A stretch of 64,000 bases of DNA from Pseudomonas lundensis. Lineage in GTDB: Bacteria; Pseudomonadota; Gammaproteobacteria; Pseudomonadales; Pseudomonadaceae. Position numbers and translations under genes: made by a program. Positions 36,175 to 48,300 of the stretch are shown here, piece by piece (positions within the stretch are counted from its first letter, which is position 1; every line of letters begins with the position of its first letter). The DNA lies in contig NZ_NQKI01000017.1 in assembly GCF_002269125.1 (NCBI RefSeq), positions 1-64,000 of the forward strand, written 5' to 3'. Below the pieces are notes generated by a model. It saw only the letters and a program-made list of their open reading frames with translations, did not search any database and was not told where the DNA came from.

Positions 36175-37647
36175 TCAGTCTTCCTGGGTGACGCGTAGCA
36201 GTTCATCAAGGCTGGTGAGGCCTTCGAGTACCCGCCGTTGACCATCCTGAAACAAGCTCAGCGAGCCCCCGCGCGCTTCGCGCGTTAACTGCGCCTCGCT
36301 GGCGCCCTGATGAATCAGGCCCGCCAACGCCGTGGTCACCCGCACTAACTCGTAAATCCCGATACGCCCCCGATACCCTTGTTGGCAATGGTCACAGCCA
36401 TGAGCCCGATACAGGGTCACGGCCGCCTGCGGATCAAGCCCCAGCCGTGTACACACAGCCGGGTCGGCGGTGTACGGCACCTTGCATGCGGGGCACAAAG
36501 TGCGCAGCAGACGCTGGGCCAACACCCCGACCAGCGATGAGGCCAGCAAAAACGCATCGACGCCCATGTCGACCAGTCGGGTAACGGCCCCGATGGCGCT
36601 GTTGGTGTGCAGGGTCGATAACACGAGGTGCCCGGTCAGTGAGGCCTGTACGGCAATGTCGGCGGTTTCCCGGTCACGGATTTCGCCGACCATGACCACA
36701 TCCGGGTCCTGACGCAAAATCGCCCGCAAGCCGCGAGCAAAGGTCATGTCGACCTTGGTGTTGACCGGCGTCTGGCCAATGCCCGGCACGTGATACTCCA
36801 CAGGGTCTTCAACGGTCAGGATGTTGCGCGAAGCGTGATTGAGATGGCTCAGGGCGGCATACAGGCTGGTGGTTTTGCCCGAGCCGGTCGGCCCCGTCAC
36901 CAGGAAAATCCCGTGGGGACGGGCCAGCACCTGCTCAAAGCAGGCAAGCGTATCGGCGGGCATGCCCAGGCATTGGAGGTCCAGTCGGCCCGCCTGTTTG
37001 TCGAGCAATCGCATCACGACCCGTTCGCCGTGGGACGAAGGCAAGGTCGAGACGCGTACATCCACTTCATGACCGGCCAGGCGCAAACTGATACGGCCAT
37101 CTTGCGGGACGCGCTTTTCAGCGATGTCCAGCCGGGCCATAACTTTGATGCGCGACACCAGTAAATTGGCCAGTTCACGCTTTGGCCTGAGCACTTCGCG
37201 CAGTTGACCATCAATGCGCATGCGCACCGACAGGTAATGTTCAAACGTTTCGAGGTGCACGTCGGAAGCTTTCTCACGCATGGCTTCGCGCAGCAACGCG
37301 TTGATCAGACGGATGATTGGGGCGTCCCCTTCCTGCTCCAGCAAGTCGGCAGTTTGCGGCACCTGTTCGGCCACGCTCATCAGGTCCAGCTCACTGTCCA
37401 GGCCAAGCGCGACTTGCTCGGCGGCGCTCTGACCTGCGCTGTAGGCACTGGCCAGCGCGGTATTGAACTCGGCGTCCGAAACCCGCTTGAGCACCAGCGC
37501 TGTGGCGACCTTGCGCCGCACTTCGGCCACTACGCTCAACGGGGTGTCACTGCGCATCAACAGTGTGGCCGGGGTGCTAGCCGCCTCCAGTACGACGCCA
37601 AAACGCCGCGCAAAACTGAACGGCAAACGTGGAGTGGATTCGCTCAT
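36175..37647 (-). CDS. gspE: Type II secretion ATPase GspE
   Basis: A 490-residue hexameric secretion ATPase. An N-terminal GspL-binding domain is followed by the Walker A GPTGSGKTTS near residue 250, the Asp box, Walker B (DPDVVMVGEIRD) and His box (STLHTN). A four-Cys zinc motif (CPAC and CDHC) lies near residues 390-430, as in GspE but not in PilT. It drives pseudopilus assembly. It overlaps gspD by four bases. Confidence 0.96.
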   Translation of the reverse strand: MSESTPRLPFSFARRFGVVLEAASTPATLLMRSDTPLSVVAEVRRKVATALVLKRVSDAEFNTALASAYSAGQSAAEQVALGLDSELDLMSVAEQVPQTADLLEQEGDAPIIRLINALLREAMREKASDVHLETFEHYLSVRMRIDGQLREVLRPKRELANLLVSRIKVMARLDIAEKRVPQDGRISLRLAGHEVDVRVSTLPSSHGERVVMRLLDKQAGRLDLQCLGMPADTLACFEQVLARPHGIFLVTGPTGSGKTTSLYAALSHLNHASRNILTVEDPVEYHVPGIGQTPVNTKVDMTFARGLRAILRQDPDVVMVGEIRDRETADIAVQASLTGHLVLSTLHTNSAIGAVTRLVDMGVDAFLLASSLVGVLAQRLLRTLCPACKVPYTADPAVCTRLGLDPQAAVTLYRAHGCDHCQQGYRGRIGIYELVRVTTALAGLIHQGASEAQLTREARGGSLSLFQDGQRRVLEGLTSLDELLRVTQED

Positions 37648-39530
37648 GGCTGGGCAGGCGTCGACAGGTTGCCGTCAAACAGCTGTTGCGGATCGCGGGG
37701 CAGCAGCAACGTGTTGTTGGCTTTGGCTTCAGGCTGGCTGAGTGAGCGCAACGCGTCGTAGCTCTTTTGGCTCAGGCCGTGAATGTCTTCCTTGCTGCGC
37801 ACGATGGTCGGGCGCAGGAAGACCATCAAATTGGTTTTAGTCTGGGTGTCTTTGTTCCAGCGAAACAGCGCCCCCAGATACGGGATGCTGCGCAAGAGCG
37901 GTACGCCGCTGACTTGGGTGCGCACACTGTCTTTAATCAGACCGCCGATCACGATGATTTCACCGTCCTCGGCCAGGATGGTGCTCTTGAGTTTCCGCTT
38001 GTTGGTGATCAGGTCGCTGGAACCTTCGAGCGAAGGGGCAAGCTCGGAACTCTCTTGCTCGACTTCCAGGCGCAATGAAGAACCGTCATTGATGTGCGGC
38101 TTGATCTTGAGGCTGATGCCGATGTCTTGACGGGTGAAGTTGGTGACCGGGGTTTGCGAACCCTCGCTGGGCGGAACGTAGCTGCTGGTCTTGAAGGGTA
38201 CGTTTTGCCCGACCAGAATTTCGGCTTCCTGATTGTCCAGGGTAAGCAGGCTCGGGGTGGACAACACATTGTTGTTGGCATCGCTGGCCAGTGCAGAAAT
38301 CAAGGCATTAAACCGATCGCTGCCGATCTGCAAGACCGCCCCTTCAGGCAACTGCGCGTTGCTATCGGAGAGTTGGCCGATTTGAATATTGGTCCCCGGG
38401 AAGGTGATCGCGCCTTGACCAGCGCCGGTGTTCACGCCCCATTGCACGCCAAGGGTTTTGGTAATGTCGCCAGAGATTTCAACAATGGCGGCATGGATCA
38501 AGACCTGTGAGCGAGGCTGATCGAGCTGTTTGACGATGGCCTCCAGCGAACGCACCTGTGCCGGGTCGGCCATGATGACCAGTGCGTTCTGGCTGATATC
38601 AGCCGCCACCATTGCTTCGCGTTGAGTCACAGCGGGTGTCGCGCCCCCCAGCGGAGCATTTTGCTGTACGCCCTGCCCGACAGCCGCCAACACCTCGGCC
38701 AGCTGTTTCGCATCGCTGTGACGCAGACGAATCACGCGTGCATTTTCTTGCTTGATTGTGGCGGGCTTATCCAGCGAGTGGGCCAGGGTATTCAAGCGCA
38801 TGCGCACCGGCTCCGTGCCGATAATCACCAGACGATTGGAACTGCTGTCAGCAATCACTTGACCGCCACCGGTGTTCTTTTTGTCGAGGGTTTTCTCGAT
38901 CACGCCCGCAATGTCGCTGGCCAGGCCATGGCGCAGCTCAATAACCGAATGCCCGAACTGCCCGCCGGCGTCCAGTTGTCTGGCCAACTGGGCAATACGC
39001 TCGATATTGCTCGCCGTGTCAGTGACGATCAGCGCATTGGCTGATGTCGAAGGCCCGACATAGCCATTGTTAGACACAAGTGGCCGCAGCAACCCGGACA
39101 AATCGGCGGCGACGCTGGTGTTCAATTCAATGACTTGGGTAACAAATTCCTCATTCAGCGCTTGCCGGGTGTCGGCAGTGCTGGCCCGGGTTTTGGCGTC
39201 AGCTGCCGGAATTATCAATAAACGCTCACCCTGATCGACCACGGCAAAGCCTTGGGCCTCCAGCACCGCGTAGAACAAGTTGCGCACGCCTTCACGATTG
39301 AGTGGCTGATCAGAGATCACAGTAATGCGCCCCTGGACACGCGGGTCGAGCACAACCGTAGCGCCCAGCACACTGGACATTTGCTGTACCACATCGCGTA
39401 ACTCGGCGTCTTTCATCGCCAGTTGCCACGATTGCTCTTGAGCGAGCGTCGAGCTTGCGAAAAAAAGCGCGGTGCAAAGCGTGCTACGCAGTAAGAAGCG
39501 GCCGATGCCGAACCTGTCTGGCCTGTTCAT
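37644..39530 (-). CDS. gspD: Type II secretion outer-membrane secretin GspD
   Basis: A 628-residue secretin. The signal peptide ends near STLAQ; N0 domain (WQLAMKDAELRDVVQQMSSV) and N1-N3 repeats (each with an NALIVTD or NRLVIIG-type motif) follow, then the beta-barrel gate from about residue 390 (VLSTPSLLTLDNQEAEILVG). No lipobox and no S-domain pilotin-binding tail of great length is visible. It forms the outer-membrane exit channel. Confidence 0.95.
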   Translation of the reverse strand: MNRPDRFGIGRFLLRSTLCTALFFASSTLAQEQSWQLAMKDAELRDVVQQMSSVLGATVVLDPRVQGRITVISDQPLNREGVRNLFYAVLEAQGFAVVDQGERLLIIPAADAKTRASTADTRQALNEEFVTQVIELNTSVAADLSGLLRPLVSNNGYVGPSTSANALIVTDTASNIERIAQLARQLDAGGQFGHSVIELRHGLASDIAGVIEKTLDKKNTGGGQVIADSSSNRLVIIGTEPVRMRLNTLAHSLDKPATIKQENARVIRLRHSDAKQLAEVLAAVGQGVQQNAPLGGATPAVTQREAMVAADISQNALVIMADPAQVRSLEAIVKQLDQPRSQVLIHAAIVEISGDITKTLGVQWGVNTGAGQGAITFPGTNIQIGQLSDSNAQLPEGAVLQIGSDRFNALISALASDANNNVLSTPSLLTLDNQEAEILVGQNVPFKTSSYVPPSEGSQTPVTNFTRQDIGISLKIKPHINDGSSLRLEVEQESSELAPSLEGSSDLITNKRKLKSTILAEDGEIIVIGGLIKDSVRTQVSGVPLLRSIPYLGALFRWNKDTQTKTNLMVFLRPTIVRSKEDIHGLSQKSYDALRSLSQPEAKANNTLLLPRDPQQLFDGNLSTPAQP

Positions 39531-39539
39531 GGTGAGTCT

Positions 39540-40106
39540 CTAAGGTTGTTCGGCAACGGGCCGCAAATAAGTGGAAGCGGGCTGCGCCTTGGGGGCATCA
39601 GCACGTGTGACCGGCAGCAGGTACTGCCCGGCGGATTCGAGAACCAGGCTTTCTTCCCGGCCATTGCGCCAAAGCACCACGCGGGACACTTCAATACGGC
39701 GTAAAACACTGCCGCCCGGCAAGCGTTCGCCCACCCCGTAGAAACGAGCCTCGTTGGCACCCGCCAATAGCGCACGGGACTGTCCCTCGCTGGAAACCAG
39801 GCTCGCGCGCAGCGTCAGGGCCTCGGCGCTACGCACAGCTGCGCCTTGTGGTGCAAAGCCCAGTACCGTCGCGATGGCATCCGGGCTGAACGCAACCGGT
39901 GTCAAAGGGGCGGCGGCTTCAAGAGGTTTCAAAACGATCAGGTCGGGTAATGACATGCGATACGACCACTCTTGCCAGAGATGCCAGCCTCCCGCACTCA
40001 AAGGCAACGCCACCAGACAAGCCCTCAGGACCAGCCGAAAGGAACGGGTAAAAACGAATGCTGAACTACCCAACGTTGACCGTCCGCATGCTGTATGAGC
40101 TGTCAT
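39540..40106 (-). CDS. gspC: Type II secretion protein GspC (short, no PDZ)
   Basis: A 188-residue inner-membrane protein with one helix near residues 25-45 and a periplasmic HR domain (ALTLRASLVSSEGQSRALLA, VGERLPGGSVLRRIEVSRVV). This links GspD with the inner platform and selects substrates. The usual C-terminal PDZ or coiled-coil domain is absent, so it is shorter than XcpP (about 235) or classical GspC (about 270). Start at ATG 40106. Confidence 0.85.
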   Translation of the reverse strand: MTAHTACGRSTLGSSAFVFTRSFRLVLRACLVALPLSAGGWHLWQEWSYRMSLPDLIVLKPLEAAAPLTPVAFSPDAIATVLGFAPQGAAVRSAEALTLRASLVSSEGQSRALLAGANEARFYGVGERLPGGSVLRRIEVSRVVLWRNGREESLVLESAGQYLLPVTRADAPKAQPASTYLRPVAEQP

Positions 40107-40130
40107 TGATGTGTCGACACGTGGAAAGGC

Positions 40131-40643
40131 TTAGGAAAACATGCCCTTGAGAATCAATTTGCCAGCAAGTTGATGCTTGATGACCGCCGCGACATGCACG
40201 ACCAGCAGCAGCGCCAATACGCAACAGCCCCAGGCATGAGAAAAGGAAAACCATCCACGTAGTTGCAGGTCTGTTATTACGGCAGGCAGGTAAAACAGGC
40301 CGAATATATCGATCTCGCGATTCCTCATCAGAAATCCCGAGACGATGACGACGCAGGTCGTTAAATACATCAGGTTGTGAACAAGAAACGCCGCATAACG
40401 CATGGCATCTCCTGATCTGAAAACATCGGCGTACCCTTGACCGAACGATAAATACATTCGAAAAAAGAACACAGGAGCAAACAGGGTGGCCAACGCGACA
40501 TTAAAAGTACTGATGGCACCTTTAACGTCTACGGAACGGGATATCAACGCCGCGTAATACCCCGACGACATCAACCACGCACTAATAATCATCGAAATAG
40601 CATGTAACCATTTCTGTAAATATGAATACGTCGAATGATTCAC
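40131..40643 (-). CDS. Cytochrome b561-type di-heme membrane protein
   Basis: A 170-residue cytochrome b561 with four helices and four candidate heme His: His14 (QKWLHAIS), one in helix 2 region (LVHNLMYLTT), and two in the last helix pair (SHAWG and VHVAAVIKHQ). Such proteins shuttle electrons between quinol and periplasmic acceptors. GTG start at 40643 with GAGG eight bases upstream. It lies 24 bases before gspC on the same strand, so it may be the first gene of the gsp operon, and 102 bases after the LPMO gene. Confidence 0.83.
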   Translation of the reverse strand: MNHSTYSYLQKWLHAISMIISAWLMSSGYYAALISRSVDVKGAISTFNVALATLFAPVFFFRMYLSFGQGYADVFRSGDAMRYAAFLVHNLMYLTTCVVIVSGFLMRNREIDIFGLFYLPAVITDLQLRGWFSFSHAWGCCVLALLLVVHVAAVIKHQLAGKLILKGMFS

Positions 40644-40702
40644 GGCGTCAGCCTCGAAAATTTAAAAAAATTCTCGCTCTCTTTCATCTTAATCGCGAAC
40701 AA

Positions 40703-40738
40703 GAAGACTAGGCCGTCTTGTAAAACGGCCCGGTCTTC
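40703..40738 (-). terminator. Probable terminator of the LPMO gene
   Basis: GAAGAC/GTCTTC and GGCCGT/ACGGCC form a long stem with a two-base internal mismatch and an eight-base loop, starting eight bases past the LPMO stop. On the minus strand it is followed by a moderately T-rich tract. Confidence 0.55.
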
Positions 40739-40745
40739 AACAGCT

Positions 40746-42230
40746 TTACTTCAGTTCCGTCCAGGCATCAGCCCAATTCGATCCGACACCCGGCTCAAAG
40801 CCATTGGCCGTCTTCGAATACTGAGAGCAGTACCCGGAGAAAGGGAAAGGCTTGCACTCGTAGACCTTATTGGTTTGTGGATGCAACACTTTAATCCCTG
40901 CCTTGTAGTCCTTCATACCTTCAGGGAATACAGCATCGAAGTCGTGCTCGGCGCCATCGCCCGTCAGGTTAAGGGACTTGGCTTCCTGGAAGTTTTCACG
41001 ACCGTCCTGGCTGCTGGCAATCAACTTCAAGGTATGCACGCCCGGTGCGCTAATCACAGGGACAATGACTTGTTCGGTGGATGCATTCAGGGTCTGTTTG
41101 ACGGTGCCGACGGACTTGTTGTTGGCATCGTAAACGGTGGCATCAACGTTGATGTCCTTGTTGGTCATCAATGTGAAGCCTACATTGCCTTTGCCTTTTT
41201 CCAGCGCATACTCCGGTTTAACGTCATGCACATGCATGTACGCAGCAGGGTCCGGAACCATGGTGGTCAGCATTTGATAGCTGGTCACGCCCGTTTCCGG
41301 TTTAACGTAGAAGATGTTGGTGCCCTTGATCGGTTCAATGTTGCCTTCAGCATTACGAATGCCTGCACGCACCGATTTGTCAGCCGCATTGATTGCCTGA
41401 GCCAATTTGAGCGACCAGTTTTGCGGCTTGCCTTCTTCAACCGAATCGATGCCTACCGAGAAACTGTACTCAGCGCTTTCGGAGCTCCCGGTAAACGCAC
41501 GAGCCTTGACCGAATCACCTGGCAACAGTGCCTGGGTTGGGGCCAGCTCACTGACACGCTTCCAGCCATCAGGGTCGGGCTCGTGCTCGGCTTCGGCCGT
41601 GACATTCACGTCAACAACGTCGTAGAACGATGCGCCGGTGTCATCAACTGTCCAGGCACCCAAGATGATGTGATGGCCGCTACGATCGCCCGGAATGGTG
41701 CACGCGTGCTTCTGCTTGATCTGACCATTGCCACCCGCCGCACCTTCGATCGGCACAGCGCCGCCGCCCTCTACGCTGCAGAACGGCGTCAGCTCGAAGG
41801 CATCACGGGTCAGCGGCAGGTTGGGGTTCCAGCCGGTTTTGGTAATGAAGTATTCCCACTTGGTGGTTTTGTGGGCCGCTGTGAAAAACCAGCTGAACTC
41901 GGTATTGCGGTTGCTGATTTCGGTCAAATGCCAGCGATCCGGGGACTGGGCATCCATCGCTGCAAACATGGTGTTTTCGCCACTGGCAATCTTGCCATCA
42001 GCCGGGCCCAATGCCGGAAAGCCTTTAGGCGCTTCGCCAACGGTTTGAGGCTCATATTCGGCGGGGCCGCAGTTTGCATTCAGCTTTTGCTTGCAGGCGT
42101 AAGCGCGGGAAGGCGGGCTGTCCATATAGCCATGCGCCGCTACTTGCTGCGATGCAAACATCGCCGCCATCAGCGTTAACGAAGAAACGCAGCCGGTCAA
42201 CGTCAAAGACCTGGAGCGTGAAGACGTCAT
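40746..42230 (-). CDS. gbpA: GbpA-type AA10 lytic polysaccharide monooxygenase, secreted
   Basis: A 494-residue secreted copper enzyme. Cleavage after VAA at residue 32 leaves His33 as first residue, the N-terminal member of the histidine brace (HGYMDSPPSR); the partner His lies in GHHIILGAWT. The AA10 catalytic domain spans about residues 33-220; two GbpA middle domains follow, and a C-terminal Cys-containing module (about 435-494, YECKPFPFSGYC) of CBM73 chitin-binding type. It attacks chitin oxidatively or aids colonisation of chitin surfaces. The ATG at 42230 has GAGGGG upstream. P. aeruginosa CbpD, a relative, leaves by type II secretion. Confidence 0.9.
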   Translation of the reverse strand: MTSSRSRSLTLTGCVSSLTLMAAMFASQQVAAHGYMDSPPSRAYACKQKLNANCGPAEYEPQTVGEAPKGFPALGPADGKIASGENTMFAAMDAQSPDRWHLTEISNRNTEFSWFFTAAHKTTKWEYFITKTGWNPNLPLTRDAFELTPFCSVEGGGAVPIEGAAGGNGQIKQKHACTIPGDRSGHHIILGAWTVDDTGASFYDVVDVNVTAEAEHEPDPDGWKRVSELAPTQALLPGDSVKARAFTGSSESAEYSFSVGIDSVEEGKPQNWSLKLAQAINAADKSVRAGIRNAEGNIEPIKGTNIFYVKPETGVTSYQMLTTMVPDPAAYMHVHDVKPEYALEKGKGNVGFTLMTNKDINVDATVYDANNKSVGTVKQTLNASTEQVIVPVISAPGVHTLKLIASSQDGRENFQEAKSLNLTGDGAEHDFDAVFPEGMKDYKAGIKVLHPQTNKVYECKPFPFSGYCSQYSKTANGFEPGVGSNWADAWTELK

Positions 42231-42579
42231 ATTAAATCCCCTCTTAATTTTTATTAAGACAAAAAATGGCGCGCATATATTCAATGCACGACCACGAATA
42301 ACTCAACACGATGAACATTTAACGCTCAAAACCAAAACTACATAACACAAAGAAAATCCCTTCAATATTTTCCTTAATTGCAGTTTAAGTTCAGTCAACA
42401 CCTACCCGAGAGGTGGGAGATTTTACCGTCTTACAACGATTAATCTGTAAGCGGTCACGCTATTTCAAGTAGGAAAAGTCTTAGGCTTTGAAGTTTTTAA
42501 TCCATGACTTTAATGCAATCAGCGCTATTTATATGTACGCCCACATCGGCACTGCATTCCAAAGTCACCACTAACAAAA
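42231..42579. other. AT-rich upstream region of the LPMO gene
   Basis: About 350 bases without a gene, visibly richer in A and T than the surroundings. A TTGACT -35-like box is readable on the minus strand near 42395, but the -10 is weak. A CACCT/AGGTG inverted pair lies near 42400-42417. Confidence 0.45.
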
Positions 42580-42601
42580 ATGCCCGGCATTAGCCGGGCA
42601 T
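42580..42601 (-). terminator. Rho-independent terminator of hemE
   Basis: ATGCCCGGC and GCCGGGCAT pair perfectly over nine bases around ATTA, followed on the minus strand by TTTTTG. It begins about 20 bases past the hemE stop. Confidence 0.85.
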
Positions 42602-42619
42602 TGGAAGTTAGCGAAATAC

Positions 42620-43687
42620 TTAAACGTGGTATTGCGCCGAGAACTCGTGCACTGCGCTGATAAAGGCGCCAGCGTGTTCGGGTTTCACTTCAGGCGTGAT
42701 GCCATGACCGAGGTTGAACACGTGCCCAGAACCCTTGCCGTAGCTGGCCAGAATACGTTTGACTTCAGTGCGGATGGCTTCCGGGTTGGCGTACAGCACG
42801 GTCGGGTCCATGTTGCCCTGCAAGGCAACTTTGTTGCCAACGCGACGGCGGGCTTCGCCCAGGTCGCAGGTCCAGTCCAGACCCAATGCGTCCGCACCTG
42901 CGTCGGCAATGCTTTCGAGCCACAGGCCGCCGTTTTTGGTGAACAGGATGACCGGCACTTTACGGCCTTCATGTTCACGGATCAGGCCGCTGACGATTTT
43001 GCGCATGTAGGCCAGGGAGAACTCCTGATAGGCCGCCGAGGACAGGTTGCCGCCCCACGTGTCGAAGATCTGCACCGCTTGTGCGCCCGCCAGGATCTGG
43101 CCGTTAAGGTACGACGTCACCGACTGCGCCAGCTTGTCGAGCAGCAAATGCATCGCTTGAGGGGTGTCGTAGAGCATGGCTTTGGTTTTGCGGAAGTCTT
43201 TGGACGAGCCGCCTTCGACCATGTAGGTGGCCAGCGTCCACGGGCTACCGGAGAAACCGATCAGTGGCACGCGGCCGTTGAGTTCCTTGCGGATGGTGCT
43301 GACCGCGTTCATTACGTAACCGAGGTCTTTTTGCGGGTCCGGAATCGGCAAAGCTTCGATGTCGGCCAGGGTGCTGACCACCTTTTTGAAGCGTGGGCCT
43401 TCGCCAGTTTCAAAATACAACCCCTGCCCCATGGCATCCGGAATGGTCAGAATGTCGGAGAACAGGATCGCCGCATCAAGCTGCGGGAAGCGGTCCAGAG
43501 GCTGCATGGTGACTTCGCACGCGAACTCGGCGTTCTTGCACAGGCTCATGAAATCACCGGCCTTGGCGCGGCTGGCACGGTATTCCGGCAAGTAGCGACC
43601 GGCCTGACGCATCATCCACACAGGCGTTACGTCAACGGGTTGCTTGAGCAAAGCGCGAAGGAAACGGTCATTCTTGAGATCAGTCAT
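42620..43687 (-). CDS. hemE: Uroporphyrinogen decarboxylase HemE
   Basis: A 355-residue cytosolic enzyme that converts uroporphyrinogen III to coproporphyrinogen III in heme synthesis. Signature motifs: [16 protein letters not shown] near the N terminus and [20 protein letters not shown] in the middle, plus the catalytic Asp in the [16 protein letters not shown] block. Length is standard (354). A terminator upstream (43735-43762) separates it from gltD. Confidence 0.97.
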   Translation of the reverse strand: MTDLKNDRFLRALLKQPVDVTPVWMMRQAGRYLPEYRASRAKAGDFMSLCKNAEFACEVTMQPLDRFPQLDAAILFSDILTIPDAMGQGLYFETGEGPRFKKVVSTLADIEALPIPDPQKDLGYVMNAVSTIRKELNGRVPLIGFSGSPWTLATYMVEGGSSKDFRKTKAMLYDTPQAMHLLLDKLAQSVTSYLNGQILAGAQAVQIFDTWGGNLSSAAYQEFSLAYMRKIVSGLIREHEGRKVPVILFTKNGGLWLESIADAGADALGLDWTCDLGEARRRVGNKVALQGNMDPTVLYANPEAIRTEVKRILASYGKGSGHVFNLGHGITPEVKPEHAGAFISAVHEFSAQYHV

Positions 43688-43734
43688 GTCAGCATCCGGA
43701 AAAAAAGTGCGGGCATTTTCTCAGAGACGGACAC

Positions 43735-43762
43735 AAAAGGCACGGCAAGAGCCGTGCCTTTT
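43735..43762 (-). terminator. Rho-independent terminator of gltD
   Basis: AAAAGGCACGGC and GCCGTGCCTTTT pair over 12 bases around AAGA. It is symmetric but, by gene layout, ends the gltBD message. Confidence 0.88.
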
Positions 43763-43852
43763 ATCTATCGAGGCGATTTGACGCGCAAGGGCGAGCACTT
43801 TTCCCTCAACCCGCGCCCTCTCCCGCAGAGAAAGGGGCAGGTGAATGCCGGG

Positions 43853-45304
<1,452 letters not shown>

Positions 45305-48300
45305 TCACTGCGGGTTGGCACGGATGATGGAAAGCAACGATTTCAAGCTGGCAGCCTTGGGCTTGACCATCCAGAAACGACGCAGGTAATCATCAAGGTT
45401 TTCCGAGAGGTTGCGGCCCCACTCGCTGTCGGTTTCCTCGACGTATTCGTCCAGCACGTGTTGCAGGTGGTTGCGGTAGGCTTCCATCGCTTCGCCGCTG
45501 ATGCGCTGGATTTCAACCAGCTCGTGGTTCACCCGGTCAACGAACGTGTTGTCCTGATCCAGCACGTAGGCGAAACCGCCGGTCATGCCCGAACCGAAGT
45601 TGTAACCGGTTTTGCCCAGTACGCAGACAAAGCCGCCCGTCATGTATTCGCAGCAATGGTCGCCCGTGCCTTCCACAACGGTGTGGGCGCCCGAGTTGCG
45701 CACAGCGAAACGCTCGCCCGCCGTACCAGCGGCAAACAACTTGCCGCCCGTGGCGCCGTACAGGCAGGTGTTGCCGATGATCGCACTGTCCTGGGTTTTG
45801 TAGACGCTGCCAGTCGGCGGCACGATCACCAGCTTGCCGCCCGTCATTCCTTTGCCTACGTAGTCGTTGGCGTCGCCTTGCAGGTAGAGGTTCAAACCAC
45901 CGGCGTTCCACACACCAAAGCTCTGACCTGCCGTCCCTTTGAAGCGGAACGTGATCGGTGCCTTGGCCATGCCCTGATTGCCATGGGTACGGGCGATTTC
46001 ACCGGAGATCCGCGCGCCAATCGAACGGTCGCAGTTGCAGATATCGAGTTCAAACTCGGCACCGCTCAGGTCGTTGATCGCCGGGCGTGCCATGTCGAGC
46101 ATTTTTTCGGCCAGCAGGCCTTTGTCGAACGGCGGGTTGCGGTCCACCTCGCAGAACTGCGGCTTGTCGGCAGGCACGTGGTCGCTGCCCAGCAACGGGG
46201 TCAGGTCGAGGTGATGCTGCTTGGCGGTTTCGCCCGGCAGGATGTCCAGCAGGTCGGTACGACCGATCAACTGTTCAAGGCTGCGCACGCCGAGCTTGGC
46301 CAGCCACTCGCGGGTTTCTTCGGCCACGTAGGTGAAGAAATTGACCACCATGTCGACAGTGCCGATGTAGTGGTTTTTACGCAGGGATTCGTTCTGCGTC
46401 GCCACACCCGTGGCGCAGTTGTTCAAGTGGCAGATTCGCAGGTATTTGCAGCCCAGGGCGATCATTGGCGCGGTGCCGAAGCCGAAGCTTTCAGCACCCA
46501 GGATTGCCGCTTTGATCACATCGAGGCCGGTTTTCAGGCCGCCGTCGGTTTGTACCCGCACTTTGCCGCGCAGGTCGTTGCCGCGCAGGGTCTGGTGGGT
46601 TTCAGCCAGCCCCAGTTCCCACGGTGCGCCCGCGTATTTGATGGAGGTCAGCGGCGAAGCACCGGTGCCGCCGTCATAACCGGAAATGGTGATCAGGTCG
46701 GCATAGGCCTTGGCCACACCGGCTGCAATCGTGCCGACCCCGGCTTCCGCCACCAACTTGACCGAGACCAGCGCTTTGGGATTGACCTGCTTGAGGTCAA
46801 AGATCAGCTGCGACAAGTCTTCGATCGAATAGATGTCGTGGTGCGGCGGAGGCGAAATCAGGGTCACGCCCGGTACGGCATAACGCAGCTTGGCGATCAG
46901 GCCGTTGACCTTGCCGCCCGGCAGTTGCCCGCCCTCACCCGGTTTGGCGCCCTGGGCTACCTTGATTTGCAGCACTTCGGCGTTGACCAGATATTCCGGC
47001 GTGACACCGAAACGGCCAGTGGCCACTTGCTTGATTTTCGAGCTCTTGATCGTGCCGTACCGCGCCGGGTCCTCACCGCCTTCACCGGAGTTGGAACGTG
47101 CGCCCAACCGGTTCATGGCTTCAGCCAACGCTTCGTGCGCCTCGGGCGACAATGCGCCCAGCGAGATACCGGCAGAGTCGAAACGCTTGAGGATGGATTC
47201 CAGCGGTTCAATCTCTTCGATGGCCAGCGGCGTATCGAGTGTTTTGACCTGCAACAGGTCGCGGATCATCGACACCGGGCGCTTGTCGACCAGTGACGTG
47301 TATTCCTTGAACTTGTTGTAGTCGCCCTGCTGCACAGCGGCTTGCAGGGTAGCAACCACGTCCGGGTTGTAGGCGTGGTATTCGCCGCCATGCACGTATT
47401 TGAGCAGCCCGCCTTGCTGGATCGGCTTACGCGCGCTCCAGGCTTCGGCGGCCAGCAGTTTTTGCTCGGCTTCAAGGTCGACAAAACGTGCACCCTTAAG
47501 GCGGCTCGGCACGCTACGGAAGCTCAGCTCGCAGATTTCTTCAGACAAGCCGATGGCTTCGAACAACTGCGCGCCGCGGTACGACGCGATGGTCGAAATA
47601 CCCATCTTCGAAAGGATTTTGAGCAGGCCTTTGGTGATGCCTTTGCGGTAGTTCTTGAACACCTCGTAAAGGTCGCCCAACACTTCGCCTGTGCGAATCA
47701 GATCGCCCAGTACTTCGTAGGCCAAAAACGGATACACCGCCGACGCACCAAAGCCGATCAGCACCGCAAAGTGATGCGGGTCACGGGCGGTCGCGGTTTC
47801 GACCAGGATGTTGCTGTCACACCGCAGGCCTTTTTCTGTCAAGCGGTGGTGAACCGCGCCGACCGCCAGCGAAGCGTGAACCGGCAACTTGCCTGGCGCG
47901 ATATGACGGTCACTGAGGACAATTTGCGTACGGCCCGCGCGGGCAGCCTCTTCGGCCTGATCCGCGATGTTGCGCACAGCCGCTTCGAGCCCGAGGCTCT
48001 CGTCGTAATTGAGGTCGATGATCTGACGCTCAAAGCCCGGCAGGTCGAGGTTCATCAACGAGCGCCATTTGGCAGGCGAGATGACCGGCGAGCTGAGGAT
48101 CACGCGCGAGGCGTGTTCAGGGGATTCCTGGAAAATGTTGCGCTCTGCACCCAGGCAGATTTCCAGCGACATGACGATGGCTTCGCGCAGCGGGTCAATG
48201 GGCGGGTTGGTGACCTGCGCAAATTGCTGGCGGAAGTAGTCGTACGGCGTACGCACGCGCTGGGACAGCACGGCCATTGGCGTGTCATCGCCCATGGAGC

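Noticed and set aside
40635..42179. 514-codon plus-strand open frame opposite the LPMO gene
   Set aside because: The minus strand has signal peptide, histidine brace and chitin-binding module. The plus frame shows no domain.
45458..47296. 612-codon plus-strand open frame within gltB
   Set aside because: Antisense shadow of gltB. It has no known motif and is Ala/Val/Gln/His-rich, while the minus strand encodes the complete glutamate synthase.
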